64,000 nt of DNA from Adiantum capillus-veneris (lineage: Eukaryota > Streptophyta > Polypodiopsida > Polypodiales > Pteridaceae): assembly GCA_014529385.2 (NCBI GenBank), contig CM043968.1, positions 127,741,018-127,805,017 on the forward strand. Direction: 5' to 3'. Below, piece by piece: positions 1 to 11,519 of this stretch. The first letter of the stretch is position 1. Each line of letters begins with the position of its first letter. The notes under the pieces were generated by a model. It ran no database searches, was not told the DNA's origin, and saw nothing but the letters and a program-made list of their open reading frames with translations. A program made the position numbers and the translations under genes.

Positions 1-1785
1 AAGCTAACCTTTGGTGCTTGTAGACTATCTTGTTGCTGCTTGCAATTTGTTTTTTATCATAACTTTGTCATAAAAACTCAAAATATAGATTCCATGTACT
101 CAAAACGATGCAAATAGGTATGGTCTACAAGGCCATGAAGGTAGAATTTTAAAAAACCTCTTCATTTGTCTGAAAACACAAATTTTTAGGTCGCGACTAA
201 AAAAAAGCTATTTTTAGGTCTCCACAACTTTTTCAACTTTTTTAAGTTTGCCCATGTATTTTAAGCTAAAACACATAAAAAACAAAATGTTGATATTAAT
301 AAAAAACATCAATTTTTAACTACTTTTTTATTATATTATTTATAAGCAGACTATCTTCTATTCATTAATCTAAATATTAAATATATCTTTAGTGCATTAT
401 TTAAAACTAAGATAATATATTTTCTCTCTCAATATCTTTAATCCATACTCTCTATCTAATTGACTATTCAACAATATTTTAAATCGTGCTCAACAAATGA
501 TGTGGCCTCTTACATTCTTTTCGACTTTAAGAATTTTCATAAATATGTCATATTACATATAATGTCCAACAATATGATGGACAAGGCAAAACCCTTCTCT
601 AAAGGTGATAAGTGAAAAGGACAGAGGTGCACAACAAACTATTAGCCCCAAGGTGGTCTAGCTTGAGGCTGGGTACCACATGGTGGAGCTGGTGCAAAAG
701 TGCAATAGAGCAACAAAGGTACTAGAATGGGGGAAAGTAACCAAATACTTCTAGAATTACGTCTTGCACTAGTCCCCTTGGTTGCCTAAATTTTCTTGTG
801 TATTTTTGAACCCTTATTGGAGAGAAATTTCCAGAAAGATGAAAACTAAAGGACTACAATAGTTGATCGACTTCTGTGACAAAAACAACAAGTGTTGGAA
901 ATCCTCTTATCAGCTTGCTACCTAGTTTCAACTCAATGGCACTAAGAGGCTACTTGTCAATAGAGCTGTATAACTAAGTTGCATTATACATTATACAAAA
1001 ACATATAATACATCATACACGAGTGTATTTTGCATGACCTCATATTATACGGACGTATTATACGGTGCCAAGTTAGCAAAAACGGGCAACCAATTTTTTT
1101 CCTAGTTTTTCGATCAAAAAATACTTTGGACAAAGTATTTTTTGATTGAAGAATATATTGATTAAAAAAAAGTATATATAGCGGCAGTGCGCCTGTTGAG
1201 ACTAGTATTCATCACAAAAGGTATTCCGTGTCAATAGTAGACTAAAAAAATAAAAAAATATATTAGTCAAAAATTATTGAAATTTAAAACACTTGTAAAA
1301 TATTTTGATTAAAATCAATTTAACGTTTTTTTAAAATTTGATTGATACTTTTTGTTAGGCTCAAATTATGTAAGCTTTGTATGTTGTGTAGAGCTCAAAC
1401 TCTCACTCGTACAAGGTCTTTATTTTTTAGGAGTCACTTGCTACGTGCTCAGTTTACTGCATGTGGAAATGAATTAGTGATATAATTTAGAGATTGCGGT
1501 TGTGTGCAAAGTGTACTCTTACATGATGTTAATTATCATTCTGCAAAATATAATAAAATAGACGTCAGTTTTATTAAGGTAGGTTCAATTTTGACGTTGT
1601 CAAGAAGTAGGCGGTCTTGCCAGGAAGGCACTGGGCCTCTTGCTGTGAGAGTTTGTGAGGAAGCTCAAGGGTTATGAGAAAGAGCTAAGATGTAGATAAC
1701 ATAGCTTCTAGAGCTAAAGAAGAAATGTAGCCAAAGAATCCGCTCACTTTTCCTTACAAACACACACGTGATGGAGAGAACTCAT
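1..1785. other. AT-rich intergenic DNA, nothing recognised
   Basis: No reading frame here resembles a protein family I know, and I see no LTR ends, primer-binding site or RNA gene. The stretch is AT-rich with homopolymer runs. Around 1080-1330 there are short inverted A/T-rich motifs around a TTTGATC/GATCAAA core. A loosely similar AT-rich patch with a TTTTGATCAAAATAT inverted motif lies near 9150-9290, so both may be remnants of one old repeat. That link is weak and based only on visual similarity. Confidence 0.4.
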
Positions 1786-1789
1786 GAAA

Positions 1790-2240
1790 GATAGTCAGAA
1801 CAAAACAAAAATGAAAACATCAAGACTACGATCATATCGTATCATGGGTAGGATAAAAGGGTTAATGGATGAGTTAATGATATTTAATCTTTGTTGTCCA
1901 AATAAGCTACGGATTGCTCTTTGGAAGTGTAGCTTTGTGCTTACTATAATGTATATGTTTTGTCTAGCGATGGGGATTAGTTGTGAGTACAAATCCTCTT
2001 GATTCATAATAAAATAACCACACTCACAAAAAAAGAGAAGTTATACTCAATAATAGGTAGTACGATGGGATCTGGTGAGAGAAGTATTTGGTTGAGCCTT
2101 TCAGGACCAAATAGAAACACTATGCGTTGCTGAAAGTGAATCTTTGGACTAATCCAAATGTTAACCCTAATAGATTTCACAGAATGGAAATGGAAGAAAT
2201 CGCCTCTATGTGGATTATGATTATTCATCAATGATATACT
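1790..2240. repeat. Two divergent tandem units of about 225 bp
   Basis: Two adjacent segments, about 1790-2010 and 2015-2240, look like diverged copies of one unit. The best evidence is in the minus-strand translations, which share the pattern K-[LI]-HFQ, LFG, RLN, LP-[MI]-I and a hydrophobic end in the same order and spacing. No known domain is recognised. It could be a remnant of a repeated ORF or of an LTR. An alignment of the two halves would settle whether the similarity is real. Confidence 0.35.
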
Positions 2241-2249
2241 TAGTATATT

Positions 2250-4080
2250 CAAAGATAAAGGTGTGAAAGAAGTGAAAGGAGAAGAAGAAGAGAGTTTCTC
2301 TCCCAAGCCCTATTGTTGCCCTTAGGCAATAAGGATACTGCGGGGAGAGAAGTACCTGTAGCAAGGAGATTCTAGAGTTTGTGGAAGAGAATGAGAACCT
2401 TAAGAGAGAGAGGTTCTTGTGAAAGATGAAGATATGGTTACTAACCTTGTGTACATAATTGTTTCCCGCAAGAAGGTTGTGCCCGTTACATTGACAAGAT
2501 TTCTGCTTGAATATCTTCCAATGAAACAATTAGGACACAACAAGAGAGATGAAAATAGGAGTAAAGATAGAATTAGAGATAGATCTAAGTGTGGTGGTGG
2601 TATTAAAGATAAATAATGAGAGATAGAGAAGGAGTTAAATACAAGTATTGGACTAGATATGCAAATGAAAGAAAAACTAGCAACATATATCTTACATGAG
2701 AGCAATCGCCACCACCTTAATGGAGAGAGAAGATGAGGCAAGACTTCAGCCTTTCTTGAAGAGAAGGTGTGGCACTACGATGAGTGTGACACTATGGAAT
2801 TGAGCTATTCTCACTCACTCATAACTTCCCCAATGAAGAGAAGGTTGCCCTTTTTACAGGTGAGGGAGCCATGTTTTACATAATCACTTGATTATGCTAA
2901 AGAGTTAACCCAAATCAAATGTTCTTTGGATATTTCTTAAAATGGGCAATATTAGGACTCAAAATATCATGAAATTCAGCACCTTTGGTCGTTGAGGCTC
3001 CATGTGGGTGCATGATGTATGTGGGCGCCACCTAGGCATCTTCTGTGTGGCTCTAGCAAGGGGTCCCAACTTGTGTGTCTTGTCCTTCAAGGCATCTTTG
3101 AGGTGTCACATTCACATGCTTGTGTCTTTTATCTTCCAAATATCTTATTTTATGGAAAAAGACCAAGATTACCTCTTTTCACTTGATTCACCTGTTTACC
3201 ATCTCTTCTTGTAGTGTAGTAGTGAGAGGGTTTTTCACTGGTTTCCCTGCAACGTTTGACCTGTAACTCGGATTGACATGCTTCAAAAGGAAAAATTGGC
3301 CTACTAAAAGAGCTTGACTTGGTTTTTGACTTTTCTCCATGCCCTTAGGTCGGGATTTTCAAATTGGGATGGTCCAAGAAGCTTTGGATCTTCCTTTTCA
3401 TGAAGTCTTCTAGTAGGCCCTTCCCTCTTGTATGTATCCAAGAAGGTATGCATTATTGAAGGGTTATATTATTAAATAAATATGAAAAGAAGAAAATAAT
3501 TTATATATGGTAGGGTATAGCTGAGATATTAGAAGAAATATACAAATGATTTTCCCCCATACAAAAAGAGGCACAATCATTGATACTTCTCTTGCAGTAC
3601 TTTCTAATAGTAATGTTCATTTATATTACTTCAAAGGTAATACTAAGGTATGGTAGAAAGCTTTTATTTATGCATATGAGTATTATATGAAGTATACTTA
3701 TGCGTCAAAAAGTCAGAAGATAAATCGTTTAATGCCCGTTCCCACTATATACGTGCCACAGCACGACAACGTGCAGATACTTTCTCACCTCAAAGTGAAC
3801 ATAGATAGAATTGATTTTGTCCTGTGTAGGTCACTATGCTCTCATTGGAATCAAAATTTAGGAATCTTGTGTCCAAATACATTGATATTACATTATCTTT
3901 ATTTGAATTGCTATGTCTATCATATTGTGTGTGATCGTACAAATAGATAGGCTTTCAAATATCTATCGTGGAGTGTGAGAACTTCATGTTCGCACTTCAG
4001 ATAGATATGATAATTGTCAATATCTGCAATTAATCCTCATGTTCCAATGAGAATCACTTTAAAAATTTGATCAATATTAT
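2250..4080. other. Intergenic DNA, no gene recognised
   Basis: Short open frames occur on both strands, but none has a recognisable motif. The composition is AT-rich with purine-rich patches around 2260-2420. No target duplications, long terminal repeats or RNA genes were seen. It probably holds old transposon debris below the limit of recognition by eye. Confidence 0.35.
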
Positions 4081-4081
4081 T

Positions 4082-4249
4082 GTAATGTGTGAAAGCCGTA
4101 AGCTTGCCTTTAGATAAATCGATATAGTGCAATGTGATGATGAGTTTTGTTTGTATTGTTTTAAATAAGTGATTAAGATTATCAATTATCGTAATGTATG
4201 AAAGCCAAAAGCTTGCACTTTAGATGAATCGATATAGTGCAATGTGATT
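4082..4249. repeat. Two-copy tandem repeat, period about 109 bp
   Basis: The segments 4082-4139 and 4190-4249 share GAAAGCC..AAGCTTGC.CTTTAGAT.AATCGATATAGTGCAATGTGAT almost base for base, with a less conserved spacer. The offset between matching bases is about 109. The repeat lies just upstream of the hAT transposase and could be part of that element's subterminal region. hAT elements often have short subterminal repeats, but no terminal inverted repeat was found to prove the link. Confidence 0.6.
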
Positions 4250-4513
4250 GAATTTTTTTGTTTGAAGTGATGAAGTTATTTAGCACATCAAAATATAATT
4301 TGATTGACATGAGTTTATTGAAGAATGATAAGACTATCATTGTTTATTGTTAATTGATAATGTAGCACAAGACTAATTGATAATGTGGACACATTTTGAT
4401 GGCTATATTGATTGATAGAGCATTGCTTGTGTAATTTGTTACTTTGAGTTAATTTTGACCTCAAAATTGACAAGTGGATTTGTTGCTCTGGCAATTTAAA
4501 TTTATCTATCAGC

Positions 4514-4729
4514 ATGGTGAAAGGACATGAGTGGAGTTACATCTACGAGCTACGTGCGGGAAAGAATACATCTCGATTGAAATACAAGACTTGTGGCCAT
4601 GAGTTCAATGGTAATGCAACCAGAATCAAAGAGAATTTGTTTAAAGTCCCTGGTAATGTATTCGAGCGTACGGCTCCGCCAAGAGATATTCATGTTAGAT
4701 TGTCAAAGTATGCTCACATAGCAAAGTAA
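4514..4729 (+). pseudogene. hAT transposase N-terminus, BED-like zinc finger region
   Basis: A 71-residue frame starts with W-x-Y-I-Y and carries one C-x2-C-like pair position (KTCGHEF) followed by G-x-A-T-R-I-K-E-N-L. This resembles the BED zinc finger at the start of plant hAT transposases, where the pattern is C..C..F.G...R.K.HL. It ends at a stop 90 bp before the next frame, which carries the DUF659 core. The zinc ligands are incomplete here, so DNA binding is unlikely to survive. Confidence 0.6.
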
Positions 4730-4817
4730 ATTCTTGCAGCTAAAACGAAAAGTGCAACGAATGTTGAAATGTCTGTTGTAAAAAATGAGAGGACAGAGCA
4801 TGTGCCTATGGAAGTAA

Positions 4818-5397
4818 ATGACCACACTCCCCAGTCAACTCCTTTTCATGGACGTACATGCTTCAACATCAGCAGCAACAAACCCTAGATCAACAAAAGT
4901 TAGTAAAGTATCATCCAATGGACAAACTCTATATGAAGCGATAGATAAGCAATGGTTGCTTGAGCTGCACTTGAAATGGACGCAATATTTTGTAGCGTGC
5001 GGTATACCATTCAATGTTATGCGCAACCCCATATTTGAAGATGCTTTAATGAGCACAGCCAAAAAATGGTTTGTGCTTTCTGATTATAATAAGATGCACA
5101 CAAAGTATCTAGATAAAATGAAAGACTGTATTGAAGCCATCCTCAAGCGCACGGTGGTGGACTTTTTTATTGCACATGGTTGCACCATAGTGTTGGATGG
5201 ATGGACCAATTGTCAGAAGAAGTCACTCATCAATGTGATGCTTATTAACCCTAGAGGGTCTATGTTTTTAGAATCCATTGACACCTCTATAAAAGAGAAG
5301 ACCAGTGATTATCTAGCAAGGATATATGAGTGCATCATAGCAAAGACAGGTGGGCCAAAGAATGTGACTGCAAATTGTCACAGTAGATAATGCATCC
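4818..5397 (+). pseudogene. hAT transposase core (DUF659) fragment
   Basis: This 190-residue frame is the clearest part of the hAT transposase. It contains GIPFNVMRNPIF near residues 62-73, typical of the region before DUF659, and VLDGWTNCQKKSLINVML near residues 125-142, which matches the family motif T-S-D-G-W-T-N-x-x-x-x-x-x-I-N-x-x-V. The next expected motif, V-V-T-D-N-A-S-N-Y, is present but displaced by a frameshift at about 5380. The first catalytic Asp of the RNase-H-like fold should lie in the DGWT region, and an Asp is present there. Confidence 0.82.
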
Positions 5398-5890
5398 AAT
5401 TACAAGCCTACAGGGAGGGCTATCCAAGTTAAGTACCCAGAGATTACTTGGGTGGCATGTGCCATGCATACTCTTAATTTTCTATTAAAATACACTAGTA
5501 CAATGACCGTCATAAAACAAACGCTGCTGGATACAAATCATGTGGTGAAATTTATTAGAGAGCATCAATTTTTGTATGCTTTTTTTTGAATAAAATCACC
5601 CATTAATACTTTGCATATATTTTGTGCGGCAAGGTTTGCAACTGCATACTATGTTCTTGCCACCTTTCAAGAAGTGAATCATGCTTTGATTGAAACGGTG
5701 GCCGATAGACAATGGGATGCTTAGCTCAGCAAGTATCCTAGCTACCAAGAGGCAACTACAAGATGTGCACAGCTTGTGAACTTGCAAGTTTTTTGGCACA
5801 ATGTAGAGAGAATTGTCACCCTGGACAAACCATTTGTAGATCTTTTGCAAATATTTGACAAAGACTCTTTTATCTTTGGTTGAGTTTATT
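5398..5890 (+). pseudogene. hAT transposase middle region, frameshifted
   Basis: Conceptual translation continues the transposase after a frame change. DNASNYKPTGRAI is followed by TWVACAMHTLNFLLK, which corresponds to the family motif W-x-x-C-x-A-H-x-L-N-L. After another break at about 5585 the text resumes with RFATAYYVLATFQ, the F-x-T-x-F-x-x-L region. Stops interrupt it at about 5723 and 5882. There is no open frame long enough to be made as a protein. Confidence 0.7.
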
Positions 5891-5895
5891 GGTAT

Positions 5896-6497
5896 ATGTC
5901 AGAGGCATTACACAAAGTAAGAGAGAATGTTGGCTTTGGTGCAAAGGACAAAGCTTCCATAATCACAACTGCCAACAAGCAATGGGTGCAATTGCATATG
6001 TTGTTGCATAGTGTTGCATTTGTATTGGATCCCAAATTTCAAATGCGCCAACAATCGGCCAATAAAGAAGTCATGAGTGACTTCAAAACATTGTGCTCTC
6101 AACTATTGGGACAAGAGGATGGGAAAACTGATTTTCATCAGCGAGTTGATTATGCTAATAGAATTGGCATGTTCCAAGATCCATGGCATATAGATGCCAT
6201 TGCACACACAAGTGCGCCTCTATGGTGGAAGGAGTATGGTGGGGAGAAGTGGAGCTACAACACATTGCTGTTAGAGTTCTATCTGGTGCTGCATCAAGTG
6301 GAAGCTATGAGAGAAATTGGTCGGATTTTGACTTTATGCCTACCAAAAAACAAAATCGGCTTCACCCTAAATGTGTTGTTGATTTGGTTTATGTTTTTTG
6401 CAACATGAGACTTATCCATAAGCCAGTGAACATTGCTTCAAGTGCAAGACCAAAGCACTATGATGTCTTTCAAACTCATGAAGCTATAACTGCGTAA
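5896..6497 (+). pseudogene. hAT transposase C-terminus with dimerisation domain
   Basis: The frame from 5896 carries AFVLDPKFQ (the family's Y-x-L-N-P-x-F motif) and AHTSAPLWWKEYGGE, which leads into the dimerisation domain. The rest of that domain is in another frame from about 6240: RVLSGAASSGSYERNWSDF, NRLHPKC and VDLVYVFCNMRL. The order and spacing match the hAT dimerisation domain (S-S-x-x-x-E-R-N-W-S). A frameshift near 6240 separates the halves. Confidence 0.8.
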
Positions 6498-6677
6498 GTA
6501 GACAATGACAATGATATGGAATGGAAGATAGCTTCATAATTCTTTGATATGGATGAAATAGATGATATGATTGGTGTGTTTGATGGAGACAAAGATGTAT
6601 GACTAAAGGCCTATAAATTTTGCTCATTCTGAGTATGTGAAAATTATGACACATCACCATGTTACACTACAAGATAT

Positions 6678-6783
<106 letters not shown>

Positions 6784-7047
6784 CAAGTTACTTTTGTAAT
6801 AAGAGTCACAATTATAGTTAGATACAATACAATACAATTTTTTTGATCGAGAATACAAAAATGGACAGTTGAGGGGATAAATGATGAGTTGTGATTACAA
6901 AAACTATAGCCCTTTGCATTTTCTACAAATCAAAATAGATAGGAGTAAGGTGAGCAAAGTGCTCAAGCCAAAGATTGAGTCAGTTCATTGAGTAGTTTAT
7001 CCATGTTGAACTCAAAACTTTCAGGCACAAGAGATGGGCCTGCACGT

Positions 7048-7494
7048 TCATGTTACGAAGGACGAGCCTGATCTAGAAATGGTACGTAGAGTGATGCATA
7101 TTGTTGCACTTGGCTTGGTCTCTGATAGCTCTATCTCAAGCTCAAGGATTCTGCCGTGCAAAATATCGAGTGTCTCTCCTTGGCTTGCAAGATCTTGCCC
7201 TTGGCTTGCTAATGCAACGAGCGTCTCTGATTCTTTGAGAAGAAAAACTATGGGACGTTTGCGTGTAGGCATTGGATTATTGCCATACTTTCTTTGAAAA
7301 TCCGACCATGCCCAACGCCAAAATTCTTGGGGCGGTCTGACCAATCTACATGTCTCCTAAGGATGTTGTAAACATAGCATTGCTGTATAAAGTAGAGTGC
7401 CATTTGGTTATTGTTTGACATAAATCTCTCTCTCAACGTATGAATCTTTGTAGAAATTCTCGTGCGAGTCCTTTGTGCTACAAATCTAATATCT
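7048..7494 (-). pseudogene. Possible C-terminal tail of the kinase-like sequence
   Basis: Two minus-strand frames cover this stretch. One contains W-R-W-A-W-S-D-F-Q-R-K-Y and a Leu/Glu-rich heptad-like region (ASQGQDLASQGETLDILHGR, then LELEIELSE) that could form a short coiled coil. It lies directly downstream of the kinase-like C-lobe and in the same direction. No family is recognised, and the link to the kinase rests on position alone. Confidence 0.3.
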
Positions 7495-8095
7495 TTATAG
7501 GAGTTGATTCCTTGGCATTGCCGTCGATTCAAAATAGTTGTTGCCGCACAAAGTGGCTTGGACATAGCTTCCTGCAGTCCTTAAGGCTGAGAGGCTCGCC
7601 TTGCAACCTGGACTCATTATTAGAAAGAGAGAAAGATCAAAAGCGTTAGGTCGGATTGAGGGATTGTTTTTCTTGCCACTCTCAAGGTGGATAGGTACAT
7701 TGCTTAAAAAATCCCTTTTGTTTTGCTCTTGTGGCAGTAACATGCAGTTCAAGAGTCGTTTACAAGTATGACACATGGAGTAGATATCCATGGATTTATT
7801 CTAGGGAGGGGGACTAGTAGATATGCATTCTAGGGTAGCCCATGGAACGTCTCTCTCGGTCTACTTTCTAGCTTTTGTTTGCAAGTTGCAAAGAGGAGGA
7901 AAGCAGTTGTTGTTTTGGTCTTTGTACATGACCCCCAATCCACAATTCTTGGGTAGACCCCCTTCTGTCTAAAGTGAAGCATCATGTTGCGGAAGTGAAG
8001 GTCATTGTGGAGATAGTCGTGCACGTGTAGATACTTTATGGTCTGAAGAAGAGTGTTTATTATCTGTAGAATTTTATTTTGTGAATAGCTCTATT
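7495..8095 (-). pseudogene. Protein-kinase-like catalytic fragment, broken
   Basis: The minus strand reads like the C-lobe of a protein kinase. A hydrophobic helix (ILQIINTLLQTIKYLH) precedes HNDLHFRNMMLHF, which fits the catalytic loop H-x-D-L-x-x-x-N with the catalytic Asp and metal-binding Asn present. RIVDWGS follows at the DFG position, with Trp in place of Phe. After a one-base frame change come PWATLECI (APE-like position), DIYSMCHTCKRLL (the D-x-Y-S-x-G helix) and PSIRPNAF (the final Arg motif). The glycine loop and VAIK lysine are not clear upstream. No intron structure can be seen. It is either a decayed host gene fragment or cargo of an old element. Confidence 0.5.
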
Positions 8096-8099
8096 CTTC

Positions 8100-9300
8100 C
8101 TTCAGTGGTTACATAATTGTGAATGGCAGGTTGACTGCCATCTGCAGTGCACTCTTTTACCCACTACTCTACATGGCTGCCATTCCAAAAATAATGAAAT
8201 GGATGCTCTATGTGGTGGACCATGGCAAATGGATAAACAATGCTGCAATGAGCAATGTCCAAAATTGTGGCTTTGTTTTTGACCTACTAATCCATTGTGG
8301 GTCCATGCAACTGGACTTTGAAGATCTTCGCCACATACAGTGGCTCTTTAAATGCAGGATGTGTGACACCTACACGCTTCACATGTGCCCATCTCCGTTC
8401 TCCCAGCTGTGGAGCCTGTATGTTGAAGATTGCACGTTAATCCAATCCCTGATGACGTGTGTGGAACTCACAACACAAACATCAATGGACAACTTAACAA
8501 TCTCATATGCAAGCCAAATATTGTATGTATGTACACCCAAGACAACACTGTCATCTAGTAATGACGTGTTGTTGGAGTTTGAAGCACAAGAGTAAAGAGT
8601 GCATCACAAAAAGATGAAGAGGCCATAAACTATGCATCTCTCCACTCTCTGTTTACGATCAAAACCCTTGTGTTTCTATGTGATAAAAACAATGATTTGA
8701 GATTATCTAAAATTGAGAAACCTATAGGTCACTTTGAAATGAGAGATGTAGAATCATGCCTACTGCACTCACGAGTCGACCACTAAATTCTAACTCAGCC
8801 TTGTGGTGAGACATAGACTACTTCACCACACACATGAGAATCTAAGTCCATCCTAAAACCCTTCTTTGCAGTGAGCCAAGTGGCTGCACAGCACAAGAAA
8901 AGAGACTAGTTGCTACTCACTTCTGGAGTGAGCCGGATGGCTACACACCACGAAGTGGCCTTAACCTACAAGCCAACTCTGTGGTGAGAGAAAAACTACT
9001 ACACCACACGAGTTTAACACAACACACAAAAACAATTTAGAACAAATGGAAACAACTTTAAAAGTATACCTCAATAAACTCCAACTCTATATTGCACTCT
9101 CAACTACAGTCGCTAGTTTGGATCAAAACCAACAACGGTCTTTATATACGTAGTTTTTTTATCGAAAGATATTTTGATCAAAATATCAAAAAGAAAAAAT
9201 ATGGTTAGTCGATGATTATTCATGATTTTGGCACATAATGACGTTTTATACGGTTTTTTTTTTAATACGGGCATATAAATGCAACGCAGTCTTAGAAGGC
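8100..9300. other. Unassigned DNA with one 158-residue open frame
   Basis: A plus-strand frame at 8119-8595 is open for 158 codons and Cys/Met-rich, but it matches no motif I know. The opposite strand holds short kinase N-lobe-like snippets (such as LYVAKIF near 8310), so the plus frame may be a shadow. From 8600 to 9300 there are short imperfect repeats of a GTGGTGAG / GAGTGAGCC type and an AT-rich end. No gene can be supported. Confidence 0.3.
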
Positions 9301-9329
9301 TTGGACAATATTCTGATGTCTATTTGGGA

Positions 9330-10020
9330 ATCTAGTTTTGAGTGGAATTCTTGGAGACGGCCCATGAGAAGCCAATTTCTGAACCTCATACCAACGGCAT
9401 TTACCCAGCATTAATGCATGAGGCTAACTAGTTTGCCCCTCTGAACGAACATTGGAAGAAGCAATGGTTGGAAGATCGATGGCTTGATGTCACGAAGAAC
9501 ATCTGGAATCCACAGTGGCCTCATTTTATGAAGGTATTTTAGTTGAAGGTTCTTTGAGGGGCTTTATTGACAGGCATTAATATTCAAGCATGTGGTATTG
9601 GGTCCAATAGATGCTTAGGGTGTAGATTGGCTAGCAAAGACCTCATCCACCTCTTCATGGAATGCTCTGTGATTTCTGTTGAGTGGTATTTTCTAGCAAA
9701 CCCAATATGGGTGCCAAAGTTGTAGGCAAACAAAAAGAAGACCCTCATACTTGATTTAAATGGCCTATTGATTACCATTCTAAATATTTTATTTGATAAC
9801 AAGCCTTGTGCATATGAAGAGGAAATGGTAAACCACACAATTAGCCAACGCTACAGAGAAGTGTATTGTCGCAAAGACAGCCACAAGTTGTTGGATTGGT
9901 GCGTCAAATTTTTCAATGTGTATATATGGAGAAAATGCAGGATGCCTAAAGTGGAAGGAATTCTAGACAATGTCTTCAAATTGCAACGGCATTTGCTAGT
10001 GGGTACTATGTCATAGCAAC
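9330..10020 (+). pseudogene. LINE 3' fragment with zinc-binding reverse-transcriptase domain
   Basis: Around 9560-9710 the plus strand translates, with stops, to GALLTGINIQ, then C-L-G-C-R-L-A-S-K-D-L-I-H-L-F-M-E-C and a following EW. This is the zf-RVT pattern C-x2-C-x7-10-H-L-F-x2-C found at the C-terminus of plant L1-type polyproteins. It lies upstream of a LINE endonuclease in the same orientation, which is the wrong order for one element. It is therefore probably the 3' end of a separate copy lying head to tail with the next. Confidence 0.6.
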
Positions 10021-10059
10021 ATTGCACATAGGCATCTTGGGAGATGCACAATAAGCATG

Positions 10060-10618
10060 TTTTGCTAGGGCGTGTCTAGTTGCGAGTGATAGAGTTGTGT
10101 TTTCAATGGGACAAATGGAAATTGAAGAGAAGAATCCACAAGAAGGTACAATGAAGACACAGGAAGAAAGGTATCCAAACTCCAACCAAGAAACCAAAGG
10201 GAATTTAGAGAAACCCATCAAAGGCCCAATCTAGCAATAGCAAGGCTACCCCCAATTATCGCTTCACATCCACTCCATAGAGGAAATCGGCATCCCCTCT
10301 AGTACAGAAGATTGTTTTGTCTCCCATGTTTAGAAAGCAAGAAGAAGATTGGCACCAAGTGTCCAACATTTCTTGCAAGCATTTTAAATCCCAAGCACGG
10401 GCAGTGGGATAGCTTAAAGAAGCCCCAATGGACACTCCCAAAACCTCCTTCCTATATGATAATATGTTTGAGGTTCTGTGGGATGATAACCTTGAAAAAT
10501 TCAAGGTCACCAAGGGGCATAGGGATTGAGCTAATAGAAGAGAATAGCAAAAAAGAGGGCACTAAAGAAGAGCTCCTTGAAGTTGAGGAGTTTGTACCCC
10601 TCTTTCAATAAATGGAAG
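10060..10618 (+). pseudogene. LINE ORF1 C-terminal remnant
   Basis: The plus-strand text is basic and Gln/Lys-rich and ends with SFLYDNMFEVLWDD-like residues just before the endonuclease. In plant L1 elements ORF1 often ends in a N-x-F-x-x-L-x-E/D-rich segment. The frame is broken, and the N-terminal RNA-binding domain and zinc knuckle are not visible. The assignment depends mainly on position directly upstream of the endonuclease. Confidence 0.4.
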
Positions 10619-10619
10619 A

Positions 10620-11205
10620 GTTGATCTGCCATTCTTGGAACGTGAAGGGGATCAAAACCCAGAAGAAGAGCTCACTCTTTTGGGAGGAAGTCAGAAGAGG
10701 CAAGGAAATCAGCTTCTGGGATATCCAAGAGAATAACCTAGATGCCACAAGTAAAAGCAAGCAATAATTTGGTAAAAATTTGGTCTTTTATGGAGAGGGA
10801 GTCGATGGATCCAGTGGTGTCGTCTCTATTGTGGACAAGGATCTTGAGCCAAAGCTAGTCTTTGATCATCCCTTAGGGAGGTCTTTGGGAATAAAGATTA
10901 AATGGGTTGATCATGTTGTCACTATAATCAACGTGTATGGGCCCTGTGCAGCAAAGGAAAGGGCCAAACTTTGGGAACACGTGAAAGATATCCATGTGAA
11001 GGAGAATGGATCTTGATAGGTGATTTTAATAAAATCCATCAAAATTGGAGGTCCTATAAGAAATAAAAGCGAAGAGGAGAAACTCGATCAGCTCATTGGT
11101 GAACTTGAGATCTTAGCCACCAAAAAGCAAGAAGGCTTTGTTTCAAAGGTGGAGCATAAAAGATGGCTAGAAGCTAAAGTAGAATTAATAGATTCCAACT
11201 AGAGG
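10620..11205 (+). pseudogene. LINE (L1-type) endonuclease domain, decayed
   Basis: The region opens with SWNVKGIKTQKK (family start S-W-N-V-R-G-L) and a degraded Q-E-T-K site (WDIQENN). It continues with GRSLGIKIKWVDHVVTIINV and YGPC, the family's V-x-N-V-Y-x-P motif, then WILIGDFNKI with the catalytic G-D-F-N (frame change at 11016). These are the apurinic-endonuclease-like motifs in the correct order. Several stops and one frameshift make it inactive. The same element's reverse transcriptase follows at 11520. Confidence 0.8.
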
Positions 11206-11519
11206 AGGTGAGGAAGGACATAATACTTTTGAAAAAAACCTTCCTCTAATCAGAGGAGGCCAATCGTACACACTTCTTTAGGGTCCTCAAAGTTGAAATT
11301 AGGCATGGCCTGGTCCATTCTCTCACAAATGTGGAAGGAAATGATATTGAAAATCCTGATGAAATGGTTGTATTAATGCTCAACCACATACAATAGATCA
11401 TAGGCTATCCAAAGGCCCACTCCCTTGTGATAGATAACACTAGATTGACTCTCCTTGGGACCGTCAAAAGAATGGTATCCCTCTCTGAAGCCAACCTCTT
11501 GGAGAAGGCGTTCTTACCG

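Larger units (their letters stand above)
4514..6500 (+). mobile_element. Decayed hAT-type DNA transposon (transposase region)
   Basis: Four consecutive plus-strand frames together cover a plant hAT transposase of the DUF659 type: a zinc-finger-like N-terminus, the DUF659 core, a poorly conserved middle and the C-terminal dimerisation domain. Several frameshifts and stops break it (near 4730, 5385, 5580 and 6240). I could not identify the short terminal inverted repeats or the 8-bp target duplication expected for the superfamily, so the element's true ends are unknown. It should be unable to make its own transposase. Confidence 0.8.

Noticed and set aside
1795-2306. Possible tandem protein-coding ORFs on the minus strand
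   Set aside because: The similarity between them is better explained as a DNA tandem repeat; no known domain and no support for expression.
8119-8595. 158-residue plus-strand open frame
   Set aside because: No motif or family resemblance, no start context, and the opposite strand holds kinase-like snippets, so it may be a shadow.
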